Source of the DNA: Bombyx mori
Taxonomy: Eukaryota; Arthropoda; Insecta; Lepidoptera; Bombycidae
NCBI RefSeq assembly: GCF_030269925.1
Contig: NC_085108.1
Span: 6,634,001-6,698,000, forward strand
DNA length: 64,000 nt
Direction of reading: 5' to 3'
The notes under the pieces were generated by a model that ran no database searches, was not told where the DNA came from, and saw nothing but the letters and a program-made list of their open reading frames with translations. A program made the position numbers and the translations under genes. The first letter of the stretch is position 1, and every line of letters starts with the position of its first letter. Shown piece by piece: positions 44,023 to 54,379 of this stretch.

Positions 44023-44362
44023 CTAGTGGCCCCGCAGTAGTCGAAATTCGACTATAACTAATTGAAATTATAAGTTTGTACACTATTATGATTCTATTGT
44101 CAAAGACTTATTATACTTCTATAATCACAAATTTCGCCAAGACTACACTATAGAAAAATATTAATAAAGACAAACAATATTTAATCTATTCTCAATTTGA
44201 CCACAGATTATTGTATCTTTTATCCATTATTTTGAAAAAATATTAGCATTGTGCACTTCTTCTCTATATTCTCTATAAGTGTGGGAAATTTCATACTCCT
44301 CCGTCCGCGCAATTTTCGTAAAAAGGGATACAAAGTTTTTCCTTCACGTATTAATATATAGA
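44023..44362 (-). mobile_element. Helitron-like repeat family A, copy 8 (internally deleted)
   Basis: CTAG at 44023-44026, palindrome TAGTCGAAATTCGACTA from 44038, other terminus TATATAGA at 44362 followed by T. Lacks the ~80-bp segment with the GCATGCATACTATT block. It lies 150 bp before exon 2. Confidence 0.82.
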
Positions 44363-44512
44363 TAATAACATCCATTAAATAGTGGAGAAATCAATAATAA
44401 ATTACAGTTTCCGAAGCGAAGCGAGGGCGCGGTGGGTCGCTGGTTGTTAATAGATTAATGTTAAAATCCTGTTTTGACGTAATTTATGACCGGCGTTTTG
44501 CATTGTCGACAG

Positions 44513-44604
44513 GTCCCAGAAGCAGAAGGGTTAAAAAGAAAGCAGCGCCCGAAGAGAAGAGACCACGGACCGCTTTCAGCGGGGCACAACTCGCGAGATT
44601 GAAG
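44513..44604 (+). CDS. en: Engrailed exon 2 (92 bp): linker and first part of the homeodomain
   Basis: Acceptor TTGTCGACAG, donor GTAGGT at 44605. Completes Gly266, then encodes PRSRRVKKKAAP and the start of the homeodomain (from Glu280: EKRPRTAFSGAQLARLK). The 92-bp size and the phase give an uninterrupted frame with exons 1 and 3. No insertion between EH2 and the homeodomain, unlike invected. The intron inside the homeodomain before HEF is a conserved feature of engrailed-class genes. Confidence 0.97.
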
Positions 44605-45222
44605 GTAGGTAAAAAACGTTATTTTTATAGGTTCTTCAATATTACTGACTTGTTTGTTTAACATGTTGAAGGCCAGAATGGAAGCCATGTTTAGCCCAAA
44701 GGGTAGCCAGGGACCCCGGAAGTCATCATACCTTCTGACATCTCTCGGTAAATAATAAGCAGTCACTGTTTCCGTAAGTCGGAAGACGTGATGGCCTAAA
44801 GGATAAGACGTCTGGTGCATTCGTGTTGAGCGATGCACCGATGTTCGAATCTCAGGCGGGTACCAATTTTTCTAATGAAATACGTACTTAGATGGGTGGA
44901 CGAGCTCAAAGCCCGCCTGGTGTTAAGTGGTTACTGGAGCCCATAGACATTTACAATGCGCCACCCACCTTGAGATATAAGTTTTAAGGTCTCAGTATAG
45001 TTACAACGGCTGCCCCACCCTTCAAACTGAAAAGCATTAATGCTTCACGGCAGATATAGGCAGGGTGGTGGTACCGCGCGGACTCACAAGAGGTCCTACC
45101 ACCAGTAAAAAAGTGATCTAGCGTTCTGTTTGTTTGATGAGCAACATACCTAATCATGTTGACTCGTAAGGTCAGGTCGTCGGATGTCGTGACGAAACGC
45201 TAATATATCGCTTTGTCCTCAG
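44605..45222 (+). other. en: engrailed intron 2 (618 bp)
   Basis: GTAGGT donor and TTTGTCCTCAG acceptor. About half of it is a rearranged Bm1 SINE. Confidence 0.93.
44788..45103. mobile_element. Rearranged Bm1-type SINE: head plus, tail minus
   Basis: 44788-44888 is a normal + strand tRNA-like head (GGCCTAAAGGATAAGACGTC to GAAATACGTACTT). From 44889 the sequence is the tail-proximal body in reverse (GATGGGTGGACGAGCTC to CCTACCACCAGTA) without an A-tail between them. This could be an inversion during insertion, or two truncated copies joined end to end. Confidence 0.75.
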
Positions 45223-45453
45223 CACGAGTTCGCCGAGAACCGCTACCTGACTGAGCGGCGGCGTCAGAGCCTCGCGGCGGAGCTGGGCCTCGCCGAGGCG
45301 CAGATCAAGATCTGGTTCCAGAACAAACGGGCCAAGATCAAGAAGGCGTCGGGCCAGAGGAACCCGCTGGCGCTGCAGCTCATGGCCCAGGGTCTCTACA
45401 ACCACAGCACCGTCACGGAGAGCGACGACGAAGAGGAGATCAATGTTACGTAA
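45223..45453 (+). CDS. en: Engrailed exon 3 (231 bp): rest of the homeodomain and C-terminus
   Basis: Encodes [15 protein letters not shown], recognition helix [14 protein letters not shown] (with the DNA-contacting Trp, Phe, Asn and Gln50-to-Lys-region signature of Engrailed class), and the EH5 tail [17 protein letters not shown]. An acidic end ([11 protein letters not shown]) precedes TAA at 45451-45453. The homeodomain spans residues 280-339 of 372. Confidence 0.97.
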   Translation, partial: HEFAENRYLTERRRQSLAAELGLAEAQIKIWFQNKRAKIKKASGQRNPLALQLMAQGLYNHSTVTESDDEEEINVT

Positions 45454-45854
45454 AGGCGATGGTGCGATTTATTTTGGTGACGTCACGATAACGGTTTTCG
45501 TGAAATTTCAAATTTGGAACTTTCTCGTCTCTATTGTGTTTACTTTCTCGAATTTCAAACGAAGGAATACGTTAGGACGCGTTACTTAACCGGTACACAC
45601 GGGGACCGTAATGCAAGGGAATTGAACATGTTTTTCGGTGGCAAATTTTTGGCTTATATGTCATAGAGGTTTTGCCTGAATTACGTAAGTTTGTTTTCGG
45701 GTTTAGCTACTTCCAAATGTTGCCATATGAAAATACATAATTTTTCGGTAAATTTCAGACAAGACCGCAATGTTTAATATTATTATTACTTATGTAACGT
45801 AGCCGCATTGAGTCTTACTGATTAATTAAAAAAAACAATAGATTATAAATAATT

Positions 45855-45868
45855 AATAAATAAATAAA
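45855..45868 (+). terminator. en: Candidate engrailed polyadenylation signals
   Basis: Three overlapping AATAAA hexamers, about 400 bp after the stop codon, in AT-rich sequence. These are the first in the downstream flank. A later AATAAA near 46455 is an alternative. Confidence 0.5.
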
Positions 45869-46058
45869 ACAAAAATGTTCCTAATAATGTAAATATATTT
45901 ATTTGTATTTAAATAATGGCAATAGTCAAGTAATTGTTAAAAAAACATATATTATAGTACTAGCAGTTTATAGATGTTATAGTAATTTTAGGAATACGGT
46001 ATTAACACTTGTTGTATTGGCAAAAAAATGCGGACTCATTTTGTTTTGACACAAGTCA

Positions 46059-46070
46059 AAATTGACAGCT
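46059..46070. promoter_or_regulatory. 12-bp palindrome TGACAGCTGTCA
   Basis: Two inverted TGACAG half sites resembling Homothorax/Meis sites, with a related pair upstream of en at 5369-5392. Single-copy surroundings. Confidence 0.25.
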
Positions 46071-46105
46071 GTCAGTTGTGACGTTTAAACTGGAGCCCAC
46101 GCTAA

Positions 46106-46378
46106 TTACAAACTGGACAAAGTCATCGATATAAAATCGAATCGTTTGGAATCACTCAAGTCTATGGAGTAGTTTCCGTGTTGTCCCACGGAGACCTCAA
46201 AAGAATTGTTCAAGATGGTCTCTTCTTTTTCTGTAATCGTCACCTCATCTTCCACCAGATCAGACTTCTTTGTACTGCTGACTACATTCAAAAATAGTTT
46301 TTTAAAATACGACTCTGACGTATAAAGTCCGGTCCACGGCGTTTTCTTTGGTGCTACCACCAGACCTTCGTCAAGCAT
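46106..46378 (-). CDS. Small ORF of unknown status (90 codons), convergent with engrailed
   Basis: The frame opens after a TGA and reads MLDEGLVVAPKKTPWTG..., with an acidic, Glu/Ser/Thr-rich middle (DLVEDEVTITEKEETILNN). No repeat family in this window overlaps it and no homologue is recognised. Its composition is more protein-like than other short ORFs around it. It could be a last exon of a neighbouring gene transcribed toward en, or chance. No splice acceptor is certain. Confidence 0.25.
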   Translation of the reverse strand: MLDEGLVVAPKKTPWTGLYTSESYFKKLFLNVVSSTKKSDLVEDEVTITEKEETILNNSFEVSVGQHGNYSIDLSDSKRFDFISMTLSSL

Positions 46379-47484
46379 GTCAAGGAGTCTTCAGAACTTG
46401 ACAGCATTTTACCATATTCCTCTCAGTTTCCTCGGTAAAAGTACCCGAAAATACAATAAAATACCTATCTAAGGGTAGCAAAACGAATGAATAGTAACGA
46501 AAAGCTTAAAGATTATAACAAAAATACTTTAAATTAAGTAAACAAATAATGTTACTGGAAAAAAAAAAAAAGCATCTCTGATATATTTGAGCATATTTAT
46601 AATAGTTTATTGGTTATAAGTTTACGTATTATTCGTTTACATTTCATAATTTATTTAATATTTCTTTTGGAAGCTTACGAAAAAAACTACTGAACTGATT
46701 TTAATTAATTGAATCATGGAGCTCGAAGGTTCATACTGTCGTTGTAACGAAGAAAAATAATGTTGGTGAATTACTGGAATAAAACGTTATTATAATTAAT
46801 AAGGATATTTTTAATTAAATGATGCGATATCATAACCAAACAGATAAACTATTAGTTTAGCTCCTAAAATAATTTTAGTAAAAGTAGCAATGAATGTGTT
46901 AGAAAGCGTCGTGCCCTAACCGGTAAAACGCAACGTTTTAAACCGAGTTAACTAAATGAAAATAAATATTGTTTTATAACGAAAAAGCACGTTTTTCTTA
47001 ATGCCGAACTAATCTTTTTTAATCAAGCGATCTCAACCAGGAAATTGTCGAAGCAATAAAAAAAAACATTGCAATTATTCCTCGATACGCGTGCTAATTT
47101 TTAAGTTAATCGGACGTTTTTTTTTGTGAAATCATATACTTTAAAGACTGATGGAGTTCGTGCTAATAAAAGCGTGCTAAAAATGTTTTTTTTGCGATAA
47201 TGTTCAAAGCGAAGGGACTTTATGACGTATCGTCGTTGTCAAACCAAAATCTGCTATGTGCAAAAACTATATTTTGGAATAATGAGTAAAACCATTTTAG
47301 TATAAAATTTTATATCAAGGTGATTTTTTTAAGTACTATATCAAATGAAAGCTATAGATAAATATTAAAGATATAGACACATAACAGTCAGTCTTTAGAG
47401 TTCAGAATCTGGTACATCATAGATGAGTGACGGGACCTACAGGAGTCCGATATTCAGATAAACCTATTTATCGTCACATCTATT
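46379..47484. other. Downstream flank, no gene seen
   Basis: AT-rich, no recognised repeat, no convincing ORF. Confidence 0.4.
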
Positions 47485-47486
47485 TT

Positions 47487-47730
47487 ACTGGTGGTAGGAC
47501 CTCTTGTGAGTCCGCGCGGGTAGGTGCCCCCGCCCTGCCTATTTCTGCCGTGAAGCAGTAATGCGTTTCGGTTTGAAGGGTGGGGCAGCCGTTGTAACTA
47601 CAGTTGAGACCATAGAACTTATATCTCAAGGTGGGAGGCGCATTTACGTTGCAGATGTCTATGGGCTCCAGTAACCACTTAATACCAGGTGGGCTGTGAG
47701 CTCGTCCACCCTTCTAAGCAATAAAAAATA
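47487..47730 (+). mobile_element. Bm1-type SINE, 5'-truncated
   Basis: ACTGGTGGTAGGACCTC through CTAAGCAATAAAAAATAAA. Confidence 0.86.
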
Positions 47731-48428
47731 AATCATAAAATTGGAATTGGTGGTATCATTTCGCTGCAACAAAACCTTATGAATCTTGGGGAAAAAAAAT
47801 CGAATAAAAAAAATCGATAAATCGAAACAAAAAAAAGACGATTTTTTTTTCATTTATCGATGCACAAAACAAATTACAACCATAGATATTATAAGTTTAA
47901 ATAGTTAATATTACAATCTGGATTGCAATTCAAAACAATAGTGTTATCCTGTTATCAACCATAACGATTGGTAATTAATTAAACTAATTCACTATTATTG
48001 TATTAATATCGTATTAGTGTGTTATTTAATTAATAAAATAATTCAAGAAGTGCTATTAATTGGTAGTTTGTATATTTTTTTTTAATGTAAATAATAAGTA
48101 GTTTATTGGATATTGTATAGTGTTCACATATTTTTTTCGTTCGAATAAAAATGTTTATTTAAAAAAAAAGATATCTTGTGTTTGTTGTTTCAATATTTAA
48201 AAAATGGCGGAAATTGTTTTATGCTTTTTACTTTTCACCGATTTCAATTGTGAATATTATTATCCTGAAGTCATATATATGTACACCTCTACAATTGTAA
48301 TTTCCCTCCACTGTATTTTCGTTGTAAATAATAAATATACTAATTACTTTAGCGATATTAGCCGATTTGTAAGGTATTACGTGAAAAATAAATTATATTA
48401 TTATGAGAGTTTAATCGTTTTTTATTTA

Positions 48429-48862
48429 TCTATATATTAATACGTGAAGCAAAAACTTCGTATCCCTTTTTACGAAAATTGCGCGGACGGAGGAGTATGA
48501 AAATTTCCACACTTATACAGAATATAGAGAAGAAGTGCACAATGCTAATATTTTTTAAAAAGAATGCATAAAAGATACATTAAATCAATAAAGAAAACAT
48601 TACACACACTACATACCATGTATTCGACGCACACACGCATGCATACTATTTATTGTCAAATATGAAATATTTTGTTCATATTTTGTTCTTGACGTCTGTT
48701 GTCAAATTGAGAATAGAATATTGTTTGTCTTTGTTAATATTTTTTATAGCGTAGTCTTGCCGAAATTTGTGATTATAGAAGTATAAAATACAATCATAAT
48801 AGTGTACAAACTTACAATTCCAATTAATTATAGTCGAATTTCGACTGCTGCGGGACCTCTAG
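48429..48862 (+). mobile_element. Helitron-like repeat family A, copy 9
   Basis: A/TCTATATATTAATACGTG, palindrome TAGTCGAATTTCGACTG, GACCTCTAG/T end. Complete. Confidence 0.84.
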
Positions 48863-48863
48863 T

Positions 48864-48970
48864 AATTTTTATTACACGATGCTACTCCATCACCGTGGAA
48901 GTCAATCGTGAACGTGACCTAAGTACTTCTTTGAATGAAAAAATTGGGCGTCTTATTCTTTAGACCGCGA
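48864..48970 (-). mobile_element. Bm1-type SINE head fragment, diverged
   Basis: ATTTTTATTACACGATGCTA and CCGTGGAAGTCAATCGTGAA, then a changed head. Directly after the Helitron-like end. Confidence 0.6.
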
Positions 48971-49040
48971 ATTACCTGTCGTAGCCATTCAAGGGCGCAC
49001 TCAAACAGTCAAAAAGATTCAACAAAACACGTACGTTCGA

Positions 49041-49450
49041 AGTCGTCGTGGCCTAACGGATAAGACGTCCGGTGCATTCGTGTTGAGCGATGCACCGGTG
49101 TTCGAATCCCGCAGGCGGGTACCAATTTTTCTAATGAAATACGTACTCAACAAATGTTCACGATTGACTTCCACGGTGAAAGGATAGCATCGTGTAATAA
49201 AAATGAAACCCGCAAAATTATAATTTGCGTAATTACTGGTAGTAAGACCACCCTGCCTATTTCTGCCGTGAAGCAGTAATGCGTTTCGGTTTGAAGGGTG
49301 GGGTAGCCGTTGTAACTATACTGAGACCGTAGAACTTATATCTCGAGGTGGGTGACGCATTGACGTTGTAGATGTCTATGGGTTCCAGTAACCATTTAAC
49401 ACCAGGTGGACTGTGAGCTCGTCCACCCATCTACGCAATAAAAAAAAAAT
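49041..49450 (+). mobile_element. Bm1-type SINE, full length
   Basis: Head GTCGTCGTGGCCTAACGGAT, B-box-like GGTGTTCGAATCCC, body with a short deletion, A-tail at 49440-49450. Confidence 0.88.
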
Positions 49451-49644
49451 ACGTACATCTATTTAGAAATCGGCATCAGCATTTATTAATACGCTTTCAT
49501 TAGCTTCAGACGTATGTATGTTAGTATGTAACGGAATCTTTGAACATGATTTTGACCCCCTTCAAACCGTCGGATTAACTCGAAATTTGGTATACTTATT
49601 TAGGACCGATGACAATTTAATAGTAAAAAAAAAATGAAAAAAAA

Positions 49645-50519
49645 TTTTTTTTTTTTAATTCCTACCTAAGCTGATAGCCCTAGCGGCTATGTTAGCGTAA
49701 CCCTAACTTTAGTAGGTGAGCTCACGGGGCTCAAACCTGACGATGTTGCTAACACGAACCCTAGCAAGAGCCGTGCTTCGCAGAGTCTACCACCGGATCG
49801 GAAACGCGACCCACTGAGAAGATCCGGCGAGAAACTCAGTGGGCTGTGTCTGAGAGTTAGTTTACTCGTCGAGCCCTTCGTCGCAAGCGACGGGTTCGAC
49901 GAAAACGGTGACCGGTGCTTGAATTACCTAAAAGCACCGTTAGTGGATCGGGAGGATCCGAGATGACGTGTTTTGGGCGACGTCGACTGCTTTCCATTCT
50001 GTCCGCAGGATCGGGAATCTAGTTACCGGCGGCCACGATGAGAGGGTTCTCGTGTCGTGCCGCTTTATCGAAGTGGCGCATGGACGCCGACTGCAGATAC
50101 TTACTGATGGACTCTAAGTCCAGGTCGTCATGGAGGTCGACATTCCTGACGAACCACGGGGCTCCGACGGCTATCCTGCAAAAACGGGATTGAATGACTT
50201 GGAATGATTTCAAGTGTATGCGGGCCGCGTGAGCGAACACTACACTTGCATAGGTCATGACGGGGCGTATGCAAGTTTTGTAGAGTGTCACCTTATTTCT
50301 AAGGGACATTTTACTTCTCCTACATATCATCGGATAGAGACGTCCTAGAATGAAGGCGGCACGGTCGCGTACCGTCTTGATGTGGGGGCGGAATGTCATC
50401 CTACTGTCGAGGGTGACGCCTAAATATTTGACCTTCGGGGCCCACGGTATGGGCTGGTCGAACATCGTGATTGGGCGAACGGCGGGGGCGGAGGTGTTGA
50501 CGCGCCTAGTCGGGAGGGC
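49645..50519 (-). mobile_element. Jockey-type LINE lineage A, 5'-truncated
   Basis: Oligo-T at 49645-49657, 3' UTR to about 49860, coding remnant to the truncation at about 50519. TGAAAAAAAA lies on both sides (49635-49644 and 50520-50529). Closely similar to 11124-12360. Confidence 0.85.
49858..50519 (-). pseudogene. Truncated LINE reverse transcriptase with a nonsense change
   Basis: Encodes the RT thumb and C-terminal region (VKYLGVTLDSRMTFRPHIKT...). Relative to the copy at 11341, a tyrosine codon became TAG at about 50019-50021, cutting the C-terminal ~55 codons. Confidence 0.82.
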
Positions 50520-50571
50520 TGAAAAAAAAAAAACTGATATCAGTAGTTATAAATATTTCATCATCATCATC

Positions 50572-50700
50572 AACAGCCCACAGTCGTCCACTGCTGGACA
50601 TAGGCCTCTCCCAATCTACACCACTGAGCCCGGTCTGCGGCTCTCCTCATCCACTTCTTGCCGGCCACCGTGCGGAGGTCATCGCACCATCTAGCCAGAT
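50572..50700 (-). mobile_element. LINE 3' tail (lepidopteran RTE-like), inserted in the fold-back element
   Basis: The minus strand encodes LARWCDDLRTVAGKKWMRRA and GEAYVQQWTTVG, a characteristic end of RTE-like ORFs in moths, with a (GAT)n tail. TTATAAATATTT flanks both sides. A short relative is at 56899-56945. Confidence 0.7.
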
Positions 50701-51142
50701 TATAAATATTTAATGAACAGATATAAGTAGAAGGGCTATTTTGATCATATCCTGAAAAGCACCCCATGCTTTTTTACAGTATAAATTTTTTCTTAAACAT
50801 TTTGATTTTTTAAAAAAATTTTTGTTGGTTTTTCTCTAAAAGCGTATTTTGTTAGTTTTTTTTTTTAAATTATTATTTATATTCGTGTGTTTAGAAGCGT
50901 TCGTATCGAATAAATCATAAAGTAATTCGCGATTAATATATTCCCACCGAGCAGAGCCCGCGTGTCGTAAACAACGTCCAAATATAAACTTGTTTGATGT
51001 TTTAATGTTATTTTTTTCTGGGCTAAACGCAACAACCATCGTCGATGTCATTAAACGTGTCAAGAGCATCGTTGATAGACTGTCAAGCGTGATTATTACA
51101 AATTCGAATGCCGTTCCTATTAACTATATACATTTATTTTTA

Positions 51143-51557
51143 CTTGACGTCCCGCAGTAGTCGAAATTCGACTATAATTAATTGGGATTGTAAGTTTGTA
51201 CACTATTATGATTGTATTTTATACTTCTTTAATCACAAATTTCGCCAAGACTACACTATAAACAAATATTAACAAAGACAAACAATATTTAATCTCAATT
51301 TGACAACAGACGTCAAGAACAAAAGTTTGACAATAAATAGTATGCACGCGTGTGTGCGTCAAATACATGGTATGTAGTGTGTGTAATGTTTTCTTTATTG
51401 ATTTAATGTATCTTTTATGCATTATTTAAAAAAAATATTAGCATTGTGCACTTCTTCTCTATATTCTCTATAAGTGTGGAAAATTTCATACTCCTCCGTC
51501 CGCGCAATTTTCGTAAAAAGAGGTACAAAGTTTTTGCTTCACGTATTAATATATAGA
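51143..51557 (-). mobile_element. Helitron-like repeat family A, copy 10
   Basis: Changed CTAG end (CTTG), palindrome TAGTCGAAATTCGACTA, other terminus TATATAGA/T. Confidence 0.82.
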
Positions 51558-51962
51558 TTTAATACAAGCAGCCCGCTCCGGCTCTGCTCGGGTCTTTAAC
51601 AAAAATTTCAACGATACTTGACGTTGTTTTATTTTTATAAATAAAATAACACTTATTGCGTCATAACTATAATAGTTAGACATATGCTGTCGCGACACTT
51701 TTTGTGAATAATAATGTGTTCTACAAAGTCGTAGTACATTATTTTATTCTATCATGAATAGTTTTCGCAGGATACGCGATGTAAAGAATATTTTAGGTAT
51801 TTTTTTTACACCTTGGGTTACATTATTGGACTTTTAGTAAGGATCCCTAACTTTTTTAAAAAAAAATATAGCCTATGTCACTCGGGAATAGTGTAGCTTC
51901 CAAACAGTGAAAGAATTTTTCAAATCGTTTCAGTAGTTTCGGAGCCTATTCAATACAAACAA

Positions 51963-52640
51963 CCCCCGTCATGACTTACGCGAGTGTGGTGTTCGCTCAC
52001 GCGGCCCGCACACACATAGACACCCTCCAATCCCTACAATCCCGCTTTTGCAGGTTAGCTGTCGGGGCTCCGTGGTTCGTGAGGAACGTTGACCTACACG
52101 ACGACCTGGGCCTCGACTCAATTCGGAAATACATGAAGTCAGCGTCGGAACGATACTTCGATAAGGCTATGCGTCATGATAATCGCCTTATCGTTGCCGC
52201 CGCTGACTACTCCCCGAATCCTGATCATGCAGGAGCCAGTCACCGTCGACGCCCTAGACACGTCCTTACGGATCCATCAGATCCAATAACCTTTGCATTA
52301 GATGCCTTCAGCTCTAATACTAGGGGCAGGCTTAGGGACCCCGGTAACCGTACTCGTCGAACTCGACAAAGAGGTCGACGTGCAACCTAACCCATGCATC
52401 AGCCCGCTGAGTTTCTCGCCGGATCTTCTCAGCGGGTCGCGATTCCGATCCGGTAGTAGATTCATTCGCGAAACAATTGCTCTTGAGTTGTTAGGTCTCC
52501 TTCGGAGGCGCTCGGGCAGTTGTTAGCAAATCCCACCCCTCTCGGCTGAGCCTTTGCTCGCCCACCTGTCCTGGTGAAACTGGAAAGGCCTTCGGGCCAC
52601 CAGTAAACTTTCAATATTAAAAAAAAAAAAAAAAAAAAAA
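51963..52640 (+). mobile_element. Jockey-type LINE lineage B, 5'-truncated
   Basis: AATACAAACAA duplicated on both sides. Coding remnant, 3' UTR of ~230 bp and a 22-base A-tail. Confidence 0.85.
51971..52390 (+). pseudogene. LINE reverse transcriptase C-terminus (lineage B)
   Basis: 139 codons: MTYASVVFAHAARTH, LAVGAPWFVRNVDLHDDLGL and a basic tail. It aligns along its length with lineage A at 11341 (DLHDDLDLES in that copy) but differs at many residues, so the two are separate lineages of one LINE family. Confidence 0.83.
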
Positions 52641-52722
52641 AATACAAACAAACAAACAAATCTTTCCTCTTTATAATATTAGTATAGACTGGCGACCAGC
52701 TGTCGTTTCGCTTCGGATATAT

Positions 52723-52765
52723 ACTTATATATATATATATAATATATTTATTATATATTTATTGA
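52723..52765 (+). repeat. TA-rich microsatellite
   Basis: (TA)n with interruptions. Confidence 0.85.
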
Positions 52766-53009
52766 ATTATTGATTTTATTGAATTTTCTTTAATACAAAT
52801 CTGATATTTGCAGCATGCATTCTATCAATGTTATTATATGTCAAACGCCATAAGGTTACATTCATTACAAAACTTAATATAATGGTTAAGTTTTCTTAAA
52901 TTTTGTAATTTTCCGCGCAATTTTCAAAAAAAAAAAAATCTTCATAAAGCCTTCTCCTGACAATAAAATCACATAAAAAAAAAAGAATTATCCAATTTGT
53001 TGCCGGCGT

Positions 53010-53935
53010 TCTGAAGTTATGACAATTCAATATTAAAAAAAAAAATGAAAAAATTGAAATTCAATTAATAATAGTTTAAAAAAAACTAACAAAATACGCT
53101 TTTATAGAAAAACCAACTAAAATATAGAAAAAAAATTAAGAAAAATTTTGAATTCAAAATAGTGTAAGAAAATATGATTTTATTGTAAAAAACCGTAGGG
53201 TGCATAGTATCAGTAGTTATAAATATTTTATGAATAGATATGAGTAGAAGGGTTATTGGAATGAAGTTCCTTACGGCAGGCTTGGAGGGGATAGGAATTT
53301 TGCTGCGCGACCGAACTGAAAAAAATGTGATAGTAAAACCGTAAGAAAAAATCCGTGGAAAAAAGTGCGTGGAATAAAACCGTTAAATGAGACGTGCGCA
53401 GGCGCGACAGTCGCATACACAAGCGAGTAGTGTATAATACCTTTCTCTTTCTCCTTCTTTCTTTTCGTTCTCTAATCCCTTCTCTCTCTATTTAGTAATT
53501 ATTTCTATTTCTATGTAATTTTATGTTGTCAACCAAAAATAAAGAGACATATTTTGTTATTTTAATTGATAATTTGAATTACTATTTTTTTTATTTTACG
53601 TAATTTATTATTTCCTAAATACTTTCCCGTACTTAAATAAAAACTAATCAGCAAAATTTAAGAGAAAAACCAAGAAAACCTACATAAAAATGAGCACCAT
53701 TTCTTTTTTTGCAAATTGTGTCAATTCTACATTCGCCGAAGGAACTTCGTTCCTACCTGGTGTCCCACGACACCACATCTTTAATTTTTTCAAAATATCC
53801 TGCTTTTTTACAATAAAAACATTATTTCTTACACTATTTTTAATTCAAATTTATTAAAATTTGTTTTCTCTTTTTTAGTTGGACTTTCTATAAAAGAGTG
53901 TTTTGTTAGTTTTTTTTTAAACTACTATTTGTTAT
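53010..53935 (+). mobile_element. Fold-back element family E, copy 4, with a TIR element inside
   Basis: Has both arms: CTAACAAAATACGCTTTTAT...GTGTAAGAAAATATGATTTT on the left and the reverse complement, with changes, at 53810-53925. Arms are about 130-150 bp. Interrupted at 53258 by family F. Confidence 0.72.
53258..53793. mobile_element. Short-TIR element family F, copy 1
   Basis: Inverted termini GGAATGAAGTTCCTT (53258-53272) and AAGGAACTTCGTTCC (53739-53753), followed by a hairpin GGTGTC/GACACC at 53759-53774. The host fold-back sequence resumes after it. No transposase ORF; class unknown. Confidence 0.65.
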
Positions 53936-54241
53936 TTAAATAGATTTCAATTGTCTATTTCTACCATTTTGTTCGAATGTCAAATTCGTCAATTCCGAAC
54001 CGGCAGTACTTAAATTTGTTTTTTTAATGCTTAGTATTTACGTAGATAAAGTTAAAACTAATCAGTTTTTAAAAACTGCTATTCACTTTTTAATTGTCAT
54101 TATATCGTGAACACTGTTTGGTTTAATTGGCATTTCATTTAATACGCGACATTTATATTTGTAATTAAAGGTCCGTTTTATTTGTTATTAGCGTCAACAG
54201 TTCGATGTTTTTAATTGAACTTCAATTAAGCTTACTCCGTT

Positions 54242-54292
54242 CAAAATATATATAGAAGAAGAAAAAGAAGAAGAATTCTTCTTCTTCAAAAT
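54242..54292 (+). repeat. Small imperfect palindrome with GAA/TTC runs
   Basis: GAAGAAGAATTCTTCTTC centred near 54277, flanked by TATATATA on both sides. Confidence 0.6.
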
Positions 54293-54379
54293 ATATATAA
54301 TTTTTAATTTTCAACTTTAACTCAGTGCACAATGTTTACATCTATATTTGTTTTCTATACGTTTTTTTATATGTAACAA

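Larger units (their letters stand above)
6497..44512 (+). other. en: engrailed intron 1 (38,016 bp)
   Basis: Bounded by donor GTGAGT (6497) and acceptor TTGTCGACAG (ends 44512). The phase matches on both sides. The intron is packed with transposons on both strands, including the only intact autonomous element in the window (R1-clade LINE). In Drosophila the en introns and flanks carry enhancers. Here the repeat-poor blocks at about 15.7-17.6, 27.2-29.1 and 30.45-34.0 kb are the best candidates for retained regulatory DNA. Confidence 0.93.
49487..50865 (+). mobile_element. Fold-back element family E, copy 3, with two nested insertions
   Basis: Left part 49487-49644, centre from 50533, right arm to TAAAAGCGTATTTTGTTAG at 50858. 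Interrupted by a Jockey-type LINE (49645-50519) and by a LINE tail (50572-50700). Confidence 0.72.
51569..52688 (-). mobile_element. Helitron-like repeat family B2, copy 2, split by a LINE
   Basis: GCAGCCCGCTCCGGCTCTGC start to 51962; continues after the LINE as AAACAAACAAATCTTTCCTC and ends at AGTATAGA. Matches 35771-36192 and, in reverse, 58051-58477. Confidence 0.68.

Noticed and set aside
5701..45453. invected instead of engrailed
   Set aside because: The extra residues between EH2 and the homeodomain that mark invected are absent, and the length fits En.
48204..48440. 78-codon AT-rich + strand ORF
   Set aside because: Tyr/Ile/Phe-rich composition of random AT-rich DNA, running into a Helitron-like repeat.
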